Virus record (IMG/VR): IMGVR_UViG_3300042485_004141
Span: 1 to 62,683 of that record
Reading direction: 5' to 3' (one strand)
Length of the DNA stretch: 62,683 nucleotides
From: a virus
Part shown: piece by piece, positions 17,301-24,300 of the stretch
Numbering within the stretch: position 1 is the first letter of the stretch
Layout of the letters: each line of letters opens with the position of its first letter
The notes under the pieces: model-generated
Seen by the model: the letters and a program-made list of their open reading frames with translations, nothing else
Told to the model about the DNA's origin: nothing
Databases searched by the model: none
Translations under genes and position numbers: made by a program

Positions 17301-19564
17301 GCAGGGCGTTTGACGGCTTCGTAATTGAAGGCGAAAATCTTGAAGAGTCAACAAAGATACTGAATGACATCGGTCAAGCGATGAGGGACGCAGCCCAAGG
17401 CCCTGGCGGAGACGTAGAAATTACAACCATTCAGCTCTCAAAAGGCCGAGAGTCGGATTTTGTTGCAGTAGCAGAAGACCTGGGCGACCCTCGTGATTCA
17501 TTGGCTGCAAACATTCCACAAGGACAAGCAGGACTTGCCTTTATGGAAGAAACAAACCTCATTCACGTAGCCTTTTCTCGTGCGAAAAAGATGATTGACC
17601 CAGGCTGGAAGGGGTTTAAGTACTACCTCCACGATGAATCAACAAAAGATGTTCGCGCAGCAATTAAGAAAGCAGTGGCGGACGGTCATATTCCGCCAGA
17701 ACTAGACAAAGGAGCCTTTGGGGACAAAGACGGCGTCTCTCTTCCAAAGTTCTATGAAGAACTGAATCAGATGAGTCTTGACGACATAGGTGAAGACAAC
17801 CTTCCAAACCGAGAAACACCTGAAGAAAAAGAAATTGAAATTGACCCAGACCTGGTCATCGACGTGGATAAGGATATTAATGATGTTGTCCACGACCCAG
17901 ACGATTACGAATCTGAAGTAGACATAGATGACTTAATTGATGCGGATGAAATGGGCGACGATGGCGATAGTCAGATGCGTCTCTCTAGCGGAACGTCAAA
18001 CTACCCCGGCCCTGGCCGTCGTCTGTCTAGAAGAATGGGTGTAAGAAGCAGTAGTCGCGTCACCCCTGGTGCCATAAGCGCCCAAGACCTTGCTGCAATA
18101 AGAATTTCCGGAGACCCCAATTCGGCCAAGAATCGTCGCTTAATAGATTTTGCGATGCAGACATGGGCTGGCTTCAGGGAGAGAGGCATTGAAATAAATG
18201 CTGAAAGCAAAGATAAAACAAAAAACGCCATGGCAGAAGTAGGCAAAGCCATGAAGGCTCGCCAAAACAGGGTTCGAGTTGGACGAGTTGGAGACAACCT
18301 AGTCAACGATAGCCCATCGGCAGAAACATGGATGCTGTCAGTGGATGCCCTTGCTGAGCAGCTTCGAATTCCAGAATCATTCTCCATGAACGGAAAAGTT
18401 ATTCGGTCACGTTCTGCCACAAGACAGGAAATTGCAAGCCTTTTGGGCTTGAGTGGACAAAACAAGCAGAAAATTGAAAACCCAGATGCTGGAATAAACC
18501 ATGATGCAGTGAGGCTTTTGATTGCGGAACTTGGAAATCAACCCGGTCTTGAAGCGTGGCGCTATTTTGCTCCAGTTTCAAGAGATGAGATAAAAAAGAT
18601 AATTCCATCCCCAGAAGGGAACACAGAAAGCATCACTTCCGAAGTGGACATGGCAATGGAGAATGCCGGTAGAGCAAACATGCGCGACCGTTTCATCATT
18701 GAAACATTCGGCAAGGACGCATTCCCTTATTGGTTCGACCAAGACGAAGAAGAAGCAATCAGCCCAGATGAGTACTCCCAGCTAGGAGAGGTCGACGAGA
18801 GAGCAATGTTCCGTGCAACGGGACGATTTGCCGCTGACGACCCTTTCGAGGGGGATTCGGAAGCCGAAATTGACCTTTACGGACAAAGCTTCGACGAACT
18901 TTTAAACTCCCCATCCCTTCCCGATGATGGTGATGAAGTAATGAAGATTGACAAGACAAATAGAAAAGACTTTGATGTTGAGCCTTTAATTAAGTACCTA
19001 GGGATAGATAAGAAAGAGTGGATATCAAGACTTAGTGAGATTCTTTCTGAGGCATTTGGGGTGGAGAGCACTGGGGTCAATTCAGACTGGGCAAAGAAGG
19101 GAATCCCAACGGCGACTATTGCTCACATGATTCGTAAAGGAGTTCTACCAAACGCAGCAGACATTTGGAAGGAAGGCAAGACAGGCCAGCTATTTGACGA
19201 AGAACTACAAAGACCCAAGTATGCGGTTTATGAAGCCCTCAATGAGTTCATAGATAAAAGCTTCTCTAAAGCCAACAGGCTCAACAGTATTGCGAGCCGC
19301 AACAAGATAATTGGAGCTACGGACATGGCAACCGCGCTTAACGATGCTGCTGCAGCAAAAGGTTCAGCATGGGGCATAAAGAAAGGCACCGAGGTTGTAT
19401 TTTCTGTTTCAGAAATGCAAACAATGGTTGACAAGTTCAACGAAGTTTTTGGAACAACCCACACACTCGATGACATCTTTAGCGCTGAGCAGTTAAGAAC
19501 CGCAAAAGAAAGAATTGAGAACGGTCAAACGTTGTACGAAGGTACAAGAAACAAAAAAAAGTAA
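10814..19564 (+). CDS. Giant fusion 1: prohead protease - ArdC-like - SF1 helicase polyprotein
   Basis: A single uninterrupted frame of 2916 residues. In order: HK97-type prohead protease (1-180); a proline- and acid-rich linker; a four-cysteine module with CANC at about 380-405; a region with a calcium-loop-like D599-A-N-L-N-G; variant motif RFSSG (776); an ArdC-like domain with HETVH at 995-999; RLSSG (1178); a UvrD/Rep-type helicase (about 1195-2270); RLSSG (2389); and a C-terminal part of about 500 residues with a possible helix-turn-helix (ATRQEIASLLGLSG). Prohead proteases are normally about 200 residues, so the fusion is extreme. The place after portal is canonical for the protease. 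The domain mix fits the 'polyvalent protein' concept for phage proteins that enter the host with the DNA. I infer that it is cut into parts, possibly by its own protease. The function of residues 200-770 and 2390-2916 is unknown. Confidence 0.9.
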   Translation: MLPELYEYKSTTLGTSFATKGGSINLDEAQGMVECFVAGIGNKDSVGDIVTTGAFTKSLTRRKPRVVWGHNWNDPIGKVLEIYEVPNTDPRLPLKMKMAGIGGLFARVQFNLNSEKGKEAFAMVAFFGEEQEWSIGYKTLRAQFDQKSQANVIYELELYEVSPVLHGANQLTGTISVKSEEGGYSGPVSYMEEDEEETINRAEIEKQLGLMLGAKVSLMDVNGEELTFARRADNGEVGRYKCHFSGGRGRYMFGAPEPVTVVAPRRPSVPMPGMPMMPVGSPGIVINQPQRPTRPPAMSMPIAVRPGQNGPQIIALPAVEYEDDDTQEFDPTNLDKEEADLRDALLKITKRHGKFNQDSEGVWAGYTPAAENSIAGIGVKCANCVFYQGGDSCKIIDMEVESEGKCRFAVIPNGVVKGDSTAKKTYEIEEEFTQEDYVSDLEVKYPGELAIAALRGAVGRRRQKRRKFKLLSEFGSQSDWPEEKAYLLPVVPKFAFMVKQALDPIFDYHGVESFVDVDGIVMTSGISYDLIDAVDTAVDNLKKKSINQNDIEWKAASYRLGRAIGGRLTNKPNIGGGRSSGRFFTSIGAEDFDPFSARDANLNGIVGEGLFLRGIPLATPDPTPDGPGSIRNPKPSRAQVRKPESEILDRAGDGKVKPVGSKLNSGKLFDVPRMDDPDVDSAAKYGSAESQRDELQGVLDGASDKDQIKKLKQAIAELDKYMASVEKMAEGEMEREKPKKKPKASQVLNRENTQLARGLKPERIPIAGQSMTSVERFSSGKLPDKAQLPEGSSQLKEFYEAMSKDVVKLLTDLMNDPNSDKNWKLPWRRPELYARNPTRGRVYQGMNQLTLSLIGMSRGYELPRWAGEGQWKKLGGKLKPGGRSKGVSILVPREGRTFTDINGKEVVEGRYYEAQTVYNVAEVAGLAQKYYDPIETEINQEARLEDLENVIKEIGPDFVESFGEDAFYRPSTDKIHMPAFEQFVDAAAFYGTAMHETVHWTSHPTRLNRTLGKEFGDEQYAFEELIAEIGSAFAMGAMGLEPTIRDNHLVYVAGWLKKLTADPLALHRAILSAQQANDYLLDRSSTMRRLAGIPDDERKGKDNTWLEVPMLTGYEDSPRIKPTPGISGTMEDMLDVEFPDDFTPEARRTSFAEREMSSLSRNLPTKTKDGIVITPSGRLSSGRGPIKGKNPKAPEIKPIDETVALRLAFGLSNEPTEEQRDIMAVAMNLIRNKDPRILSILAGAGTGKTTTLKSIAWGLQREFDLWPEDDIRRPEQLRYLSDRYGVDFSGMSAEQVKESVEKLAEEKSINNLYYAVFNKKNQFEAELEFPRNTGVSTTDKIWYWSLKLGQGDKKYGTGMRRKMQFALISPTDKKANNPGAKNPKFISEALTPDEPEKLKPQFDRELFDGTLETFDGFEPGYRTLGWTRLDTGNDWKEFLNFADEKRWKGQVTRPNEVPVLDDKGKPVRDAKGKITTRIEDLPGFILPDLQGTFVSRDQFGDIFKNALTRWSLSKEEKAAAWMFTQPPMQQQEVDTPRGLDKDISPVDTFFGEQFVPPQWVAALQEAIDKFSDGDSNMLPPRDAVAKLWMLTEPDLRTDPGLITHTESQERKKTLPDRYAVGDEYEFEGETWIVKTRKKSKGKNVQVTLTKRMATEEKPLSAFFVDEAQDSNEILETVLDNNRANLPIVVVGDDRQAVYAFRNAKNILESLNADYELTITESFRYGEVVGHLTNLVLGMQNLYLDKQGVPQLPWKHVKGKAQVVVHRLFDPLLPKKDRKGLEPVDEIDDATREFLLRDIEEKFSTPEKRLNFSIHTVGKQAGKKLTRKEQDEKLRELRDSVLEPKAGKVVDRVEEANKEVPNLPTMILCRTNAEIINETLKFIKLVVDSPNAKKDDNGLPIMPEVVIPLSKHEELLKFTKHLEYIFMPQAEKDKRGLPEVSGWIGPIFDQGGLNRVINQKAGQQARSAFKLIMQKPPAGGSALGISGMLTLLNGKQKIEIDAKTGKEKIIVIPASILPERKSITLENFRKEPEEIDAISKASKAADAPQAKDSQLERIVIIPPPSNSTDGRQAVYAQLEITGGDAKNPGKPTGKIIITGDGVDTGRPQTLPDGSEGKNIPPNQRVGNGRYRRDLEKIILNLGLSEKVKIMQDAERGGPKGGAKRRAFDGFVIEGENLEESTKILNDIGQAMRDAAQGPGGDVEITTIQLSKGRESDFVAVAEDLGDPRDSLAANIPQGQAGLAFMEETNLIHVAFSRAKKMIDPGWKGFKYYLHDESTKDVRAAIKKAVADGHIPPELDKGAFGDKDGVSLPKFYEELNQMSLDDIGEDNLPNRETPEEKEIEIDPDLVIDVDKDINDVVHDPDDYESEVDIDDLIDADEMGDDGDSQMRLSSGTSNYPGPGRRLSRRMGVRSSSRVTPGAISAQDLAAIRISGDPNSAKNRRLIDFAMQTWAGFRERGIEINAESKDKTKNAMAEVGKAMKARQNRVRVGRVGDNLVNDSPSAETWMLSVDALAEQLRIPESFSMNGKVIRSRSATRQEIASLLGLSGQNKQKIENPDAGINHDAVRLLIAELGNQPGLEAWRYFAPVSRDEIKKIIPSPEGNTESITSEVDMAMENAGRANMRDRFIIETFGKDAFPYWFDQDEEEAISPDEYSQLGEVDERAMFRATGRFAADDPFEGDSEAEIDLYGQSFDELLNSPSLPDDGDEVMKIDKTNRKDFDVEPLIKYLGIDKKEWISRLSEILSEAFGVESTGVNSDWAKKGIPTATIAHMIRKGVLPNAADIWKEGKTGQLFDEELQRPKYAVYEALNEFIDKSFSKANRLNSIASRNKIIGATDMATALNDAAAAKGSAWGIKKGTEVVFSVSEMQTMVDKFNEVFGTTHTLDDIFSAEQLRTAKERIENGQTLYEGTRNKKK
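13170..14140 (+). other. Domain: ArdC-like antirestriction module with metallopeptidase site
   Basis: The N-terminal half (NWKLPWRRPELYARNPTRGR and YQGMNQLTLSLIGMSRGYE) matches the ssDNA-binding part of ArdC (formerly DUF1738). The second half has the zincin helix MHETVHWTSH, with HETVH at residues 995-999, and a downstream EELIAEIGSAF that supplies the third ligand Glu. ArdC proteins of conjugative plasmids protect incoming DNA from restriction. Within a virion-borne polyprotein the same role would make sense for phage DNA. Confidence 0.78.
14390..17620 (+). other. Domain: UvrD/Rep-like SF1 helicase
   Basis: Motif I is GAGTGKTT (residues 1243-1250) with the preceding LSILA strand; motif II is VDEAQD (1664-1669), followed by the motif III-like GDDRQAVYAFRNA; motif VI is HVAFSRAKK near 2251-2259. 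The order and spacing fit SF1A helicases, although the inserts are large and the helicase spans over 1000 residues. It may unwind host or phage DNA early in infection. The motifs appear intact. Confidence 0.82.
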
Positions 19565-19601
19565 GCGGAAAAATTTAATTGAACTAACTACTGTTACCAA
19601 T

Positions 19602-19631
19602 TCACGCATGTATAGCGTGATAGGTTATAAT
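19602..19631 (+). promoter_or_regulatory. Dyad plus TATAAT box before the scaffold-like gene
   Basis: TCACGC (19602-19607) and GCGTGA (19615-19620) form a perfect six-base dyad with a seven-base spacer. A consensus TATAAT follows at 19626-19631, about 58 bases before the ATG at 19690. The dyad occupies the region where a -35 box and operator would lie. I read it as a promoter with an operator or a short hairpin terminator for the preceding giant gene; a clear -35 hexamer is not present. Confidence 0.45.
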
Positions 19632-19689
19632 TAAAGACATTTAACGGTTAATGGTCTATCGGTCATTCCTTTGCACTAATAGGAGTTGT

Positions 19690-21321
19690 ATGAATTACGA
19701 CGAAAAAGTTACAGTAAGCATTGACGGAAACGGCGATGTGCTTAAGTGCGCCAAGGGTGCCTCTACTTCCGAATGCGGATACGTCAAGGGTGCAGAGCTT
19801 TGCGGTAAGTGCGGCGCTATGCCGGTGGAAATGAAGATGGTTCCAGTAGTCGAACCGTCTGAAGACGAAGACATGGAGAACACTGACGAGCCAATGACAG
19901 CTGCTCCTATGGCTAAAAAAATAAAAAAGAAGATGAATGGCGCGCCTATTGAAATGGCTGACGAATCTGACGAGCCAGAAATGACCGAAGACGAAATGGC
20001 CGCTCTCATGCCAAAGAAGAAAAAAGGCATGGGCACGGGTGTCCCCGTGATGGATGAAGAAGACGAAATGATGGACGAAGAAGACGAAATGATGGAAGAC
20101 GAAGAAGACGAAGAGAAGATGATGTCATCTAATCGCGGCGGCAGCGCTCCAAGAAGAGAGCGCATGGCTCGTATGAAGGGTATGGATGAAGCCATGCCTG
20201 AAGATGAAGACGAGGAGATGGAAGAGGAAGACGACGAAGAAGAGATAAAGGGCATGCATGCGATGCCGAAGAAGAAGAAAAACATGGATGAATCCATGAT
20301 GGAAGACGATGAAGAAGAAGAAGATGAAGAGGAAGAGGAAGAAGAAGATGAAGACGTCGAAATGGGTGTTAAGTCATTTTCTGCTCGCGATTCTGAATGG
20401 GAAATGATTCGTCAGTCACGCATAAAATCACTTGGTCTCAAAGCTTCTGACGTTGGTGTTTCTGGTTATCTTTGTGCCCTTGAGCGTAAAGCCTATGGTG
20501 GTTCTTCTCCTGTTTGTGATGACTGCCCTGGCGGCTGCGTGTCCGAAAAAGGAATGCCTGGAATTCTCCACGTTGAAGGAATGGCTGAAAAGATGTTCGA
20601 CGGGGTCGTTGTAGATTCTGGATACTCGTCAGATGCAGACATGTTCGTAATTGACGTGCAAGTTAAAGATGGTTCAATTAATGAAGTTTTCGTAGACGGA
20701 AGCAGCGCAGAAATGCTCGGATTCCACAAGCTCGACTCTTCAAGCTTTGAGCAAAAATCAGAAGTCGGGGCGTACACTCTTGTTGATTTTACGGAAGCAG
20801 CAGAAATAGCAGTTAAGTCAATTGACGGAACAGTTATCGCAGTAGAGCCTGACGTGTTTGAAGGATTCGATGCTTACGCCGTAGAAATAGAAGGATTTGA
20901 CGGAAAGTCTTACGATGTGTTCGTCGCTCTAGACGGAGAAGTCCTCGGCTACGACAAGTACGAAGCAGACGAGATTGAAGACATTGAAGCAGAGGCTGCA
21001 GAAATAGCTATCAAGCAGGCCTTTACTGAAGAACGTCGCATGGAAATGGCCAAGGAAGGAACCGCTCTTGAGGATGGTTCATATCCAATCGCTTCAGAGA
21101 CCGACCTAAGAAATGCAATTCAAGCTTACGGTCGTGCAAAAGATAAAGAAGCAGCAAAGAAGCACATCATGAAGCGGGCACAGGCTTTGAAGCTTGAGAG
21201 CCTAATTCCTGGTAACTGGTTAGCAGGCAGTGACGAAAAGAGTCAAGACGTTAGCGATGCAGAGTTCATGGCTTCTCTTGTTGAGTTTCAATTGCTTGAA
21301 GATTCAGCCGACGAAATCTAG
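19690..21321 (+). CDS. Acidic scaffold-like capsid-assembly protein with zinc ribbon
   Basis: The start is fixed by AGGAG at 19681-19685, giving 543 residues. The N-terminus has cysteine pairs (VLKCAKG, SECGYVK, LCGKCGAMP) that look like a zinc ribbon. Residues 60-230 are a very acidic low-complexity tract of Asp, Glu and Met broken by basic PKKKKG-type clusters. The middle has a cysteine-bearing segment (YLCALERKAYGG, CDDCPGGC). The C-terminus has DGSYPIASETDLRNAIQAYG and AAKKHIMKRAQALK, a domain I know from actinophage head-region proteins (DUF6582-like). The place between protease and capsid genes, and the acidity, suit a scaffold or a DNA-mimic internal protein. Function is inferred only. 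Confidence 0.65.
   Translation: MNYDEKVTVSIDGNGDVLKCAKGASTSECGYVKGAELCGKCGAMPVEMKMVPVVEPSEDEDMENTDEPMTAAPMAKKIKKKMNGAPIEMADESDEPEMTEDEMAALMPKKKKGMGTGVPVMDEEDEMMDEEDEMMEDEEDEEKMMSSNRGGSAPRRERMARMKGMDEAMPEDEDEEMEEEDDEEEIKGMHAMPKKKKNMDESMMEDDEEEEDEEEEEEEDEDVEMGVKSFSARDSEWEMIRQSRIKSLGLKASDVGVSGYLCALERKAYGGSSPVCDDCPGGCVSEKGMPGILHVEGMAEKMFDGVVVDSGYSSDADMFVIDVQVKDGSINEVFVDGSSAEMLGFHKLDSSSFEQKSEVGAYTLVDFTEAAEIAVKSIDGTVIAVEPDVFEGFDAYAVEIEGFDGKSYDVFVALDGEVLGYDKYEADEIEDIEAEAAEIAIKQAFTEERRMEMAKEGTALEDGSYPIASETDLRNAIQAYGRAKDKEAAKKHIMKRAQALKLESLIPGNWLAGSDEKSQDVSDAEFMASLVEFQLLEDSADEI
20050..20360 (+). repeat. Acidic low-complexity repeat (gaagacgaaatgatg units)
   Basis: Short imperfect repeats of gaagaagacgaaatgatg-type units encode Glu/Asp/Met runs such as DEEDEMMDEEDEMMEDEE. 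The copies are adjacent and partly identical, indicating slippage-type expansion. The antisense strand is open and serine-rich here, which is a composition artefact. Confidence 0.6.
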
Positions 21322-21336
21322 GAAGGGAGCACCACC

Positions 21337-24300
21337 ATGGTGGATGCCCCTATAAATAGGGAAAGAATCGTAGTTTCGGCGCGGCTTATCGTGCCTTTGT
21401 CGTGCTGCGGTGGATTCAACGAAAAAGCGCTTCGGTTTAGGCAGGCAATAAATTCTTCCGTATCTACTGGAAGACTAGAGCCAGAACTTGCAGTAAAAGC
21501 AGTTGGTGACGTTTTTGGTTTAAGAAAAAAAACAGCCGAAGATACCGATAACAAAAAAAGAGAATTCACTGGAGACACTCGTCCCGGTGTTGCTTCAAAC
21601 GAGTTCGGCTATCGATGGGACAAATCAGCTAAGTGGGAACCAGGTTCTCGTCTTGTCATAAACCCGTCGTACACGTCGCGCATGGGAATGGGAACAATGC
21701 CAAACGTGGGCTGGATTCCTAGAGACGAAAATCAACCAAAATCTTTTCCGGAAATGATTGCGAGAATTCAATCAGAACCAAAAATTCAGTTACGCAAATT
21801 TAAGATAAATCCAAAAACTGACGACATAATTCCTGAGTCAGAAAAGATAATTGACCCTTTTGCTATTTCTTCCGGAATGACAATGGAAGAACGACGCAAT
21901 GCGCGGAAAAAATATCAAATAGAAAACCCTGAAGAAAAAAGACTCCCAGGCGCAAGTCTTGAGTCACGAGTTCCAGGAGGCTCTCTTTTAAGTAGAGCGG
22001 CAGCTGTTTTTGGAATCTTGAGAGACGAGAACAATAAGTTTAGGTGCCCTCCGGGAACGCCGGCAGCCAACCAGTTTACCGACGCAACCGGCTCTAACTG
22101 CTTTGGTTTTAGTGCTTCAAAGTTTTCACGATACGCAGCGAGAGAAGCAGCCAAGCTTACGGCAGAAGGCGAATACGAGGGACTAAGAACGAACGCCTTT
22201 GCCTTCTTTAATTTTCTTCGCAACGACGTAGGTAGCAAGCAAAGAAGAGGTGTTGCCAGTCCAGAGCTTGTCTCCTCGTGTGCATATTGGGAAGACCTTT
22301 ATGGAGACAAGTTTAAACCGCCAGTATGGCGCGATACCCCAGTCCCAGAAAACCTTCGCATGTTTAAAAATGGCGCAATACGAGCGCAGGACGATATTGC
22401 AAGACAGAAGGCATCGGCTGTACGCATTTACGACGCTTTAGGAATTGACCCCAACGACCCTGACGCTCATTTTCAAGCTGTAGAAAAACTACGAAAGATG
22501 CACGTGGATAGCGACGGTGCTGCTGGATGGGACCTGCAAATACTGAATGTTTCTTCTGGTGGAGATGCGGCTCGGCTTACCGATTTAGAGGTAAGAGAGT
22601 TCACTGAAACAAGACTCAAATCAGTTCAAGGGTGGAATCTTTTATCAAAAGAAGAACAGCAGAGACTTATTGATTCGGACGTTAGACGGTATCAAGAAAC
22701 CGAACGTGCCATGTTTGAGACTCTGCTTGACCAGTTCATGCAAAACCCTTCAAGCGCAAGAGTGCTCGGCAGAATTGAATACGACTTTTTCTCTGATGAC
22801 GAAGCCGGAACGGGAATGTACAGAGACGCCCCCTCCATCGTTCCACGCTTAAAGCCAGACGGAACTCCAGTTGTTGACAAAGACGGCAACCCCGTAATGG
22901 GCAAGGTTCCTGGAGAACTTCGTAGCGTCATTCACATAAACATGAAAGAGATTCTCCAAAACCAAGAATCAATGCTTCCCAATATGGGACCAGATGAAAG
23001 ATTGGCAATTTCTGCAGTTGGCGCACGAAGCGAAGCGGAAGGTCGTTTAGCTGTAGCAGATTTTCTTGTCAACGCAGACCATACCGCAAGAGGCATGGCC
23101 GGACTAATTGATGGTGTCTACTCTTTCTCCAGCCATATCATGCTTCACGAGCATGCACACAGCATTCAGCTTCAAGTATTCATGGCTAAAATTCAAGAAC
23201 AGATAGACAGCAAAGGTTTTATATCTGTTCCAATAGTAGACAAAAATGGAATCGTCAAAGGAACAAGAAACGTAGACTCAATCTACAAACTATCCGGCGA
23301 TGACGTTATGGCGATAATGACCGACGTAGCAGATGATATAAACCTAGATTCCCTTAAAGACGCGATGGAGCGCATTAAGGCAGTGGCCCCACTTGCTGGA
23401 GCTTATCCAAGAGATGCGTACAAAGAGGGTTCAGAGGTTTGGGCGCTAGAAGTAGCAGCAGAGCTACACGCTCTTCGTGCAAGAGGCATAATATACGGAG
23501 AAGATATTGATGCCGCATTAGCCTTCATGGATGACATAGGAGACAGTAGGGCGTCAGTTGACAGAGCGCTTGGTGATGAGGCTGCAGAACTTGTTGATAT
23601 GGACGACGTATTTACTATTCGCCCAGACTCTGTTGTTCCAGACGGAATGCCAGAAGAATCCATAACTGAAGCGCTAGGAGACAGAGACGAACGTGTTGCT
23701 TCTGCTCTTCGTGAGGAAATAAAACGATTCAAGACGGGATTCAAAGACCTCCCTGAAGATGAAATGATTTCAGAAGCTGCAATCATTCAGTCTCAAAGAG
23801 ATGCTGCGAATAACACGTTAAAGAAACTTAATGATTTCAAGATTGACCCATCCCTGCCTGACGACGAAAAAGAGTCGACAAGGGAATATCTAGAGAACCT
23901 CAAGAAGCAGACGCAAATGGAATTGGACTTCCACGACACTAGATATAACGAAGCATCAAAAGCGTGGAGAAAAAAGTACGGCATCGGAGCCAGGGGAGAA
24001 AAAGACAGATTCGAAGAATCCGTTAAGGCAGTCCGTGAAAGAGAAGGACTGTTTGATGACGTCGAAATTGAGGAACTTGCAAAAATAGCAGCCCTCGATG
24101 ACCTTCGTAAGTCTGTAGAAAAAATGCCAGAAAAGAAGATAGTTCGACGCCTGGCTGATGACGAAATATATCTAAGCACTCTTGACCCTTCTTCCGATGA
24201 GGCTAAAAACCTAATTGAAAAGATAGACGTCATAAAAGAGCAGTATGTACAAAATATGCGTGACGCAGGAGACAAGTCAACAACTGCCAAAATAAAGAAA

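Larger units (their letters stand above)
13139..17992 (+). repeat. RLSSG motif sites in giant 1
   Basis: Exact RLSSG at 14345-14359 (residue 1178, before the helicase) and 17978-17992 (residue 2389, after the helicase). The variant RFSSGK lies at 13139-13156 (residue 776, before the ArdC-like domain); a looser RSSGR lies at 12545-12559. The sites fall at the boundaries of the recognised domains. Confidence 0.75.

Noticed and set aside
19695-20297. A 200-codon serine-rich open frame on the minus strand.
   Set aside because: It is the antisense of the acidic gaagac-type repeat of the scaffold-like gene; Ser and Phe runs come from composition. No ribosome site or protein-like pattern.
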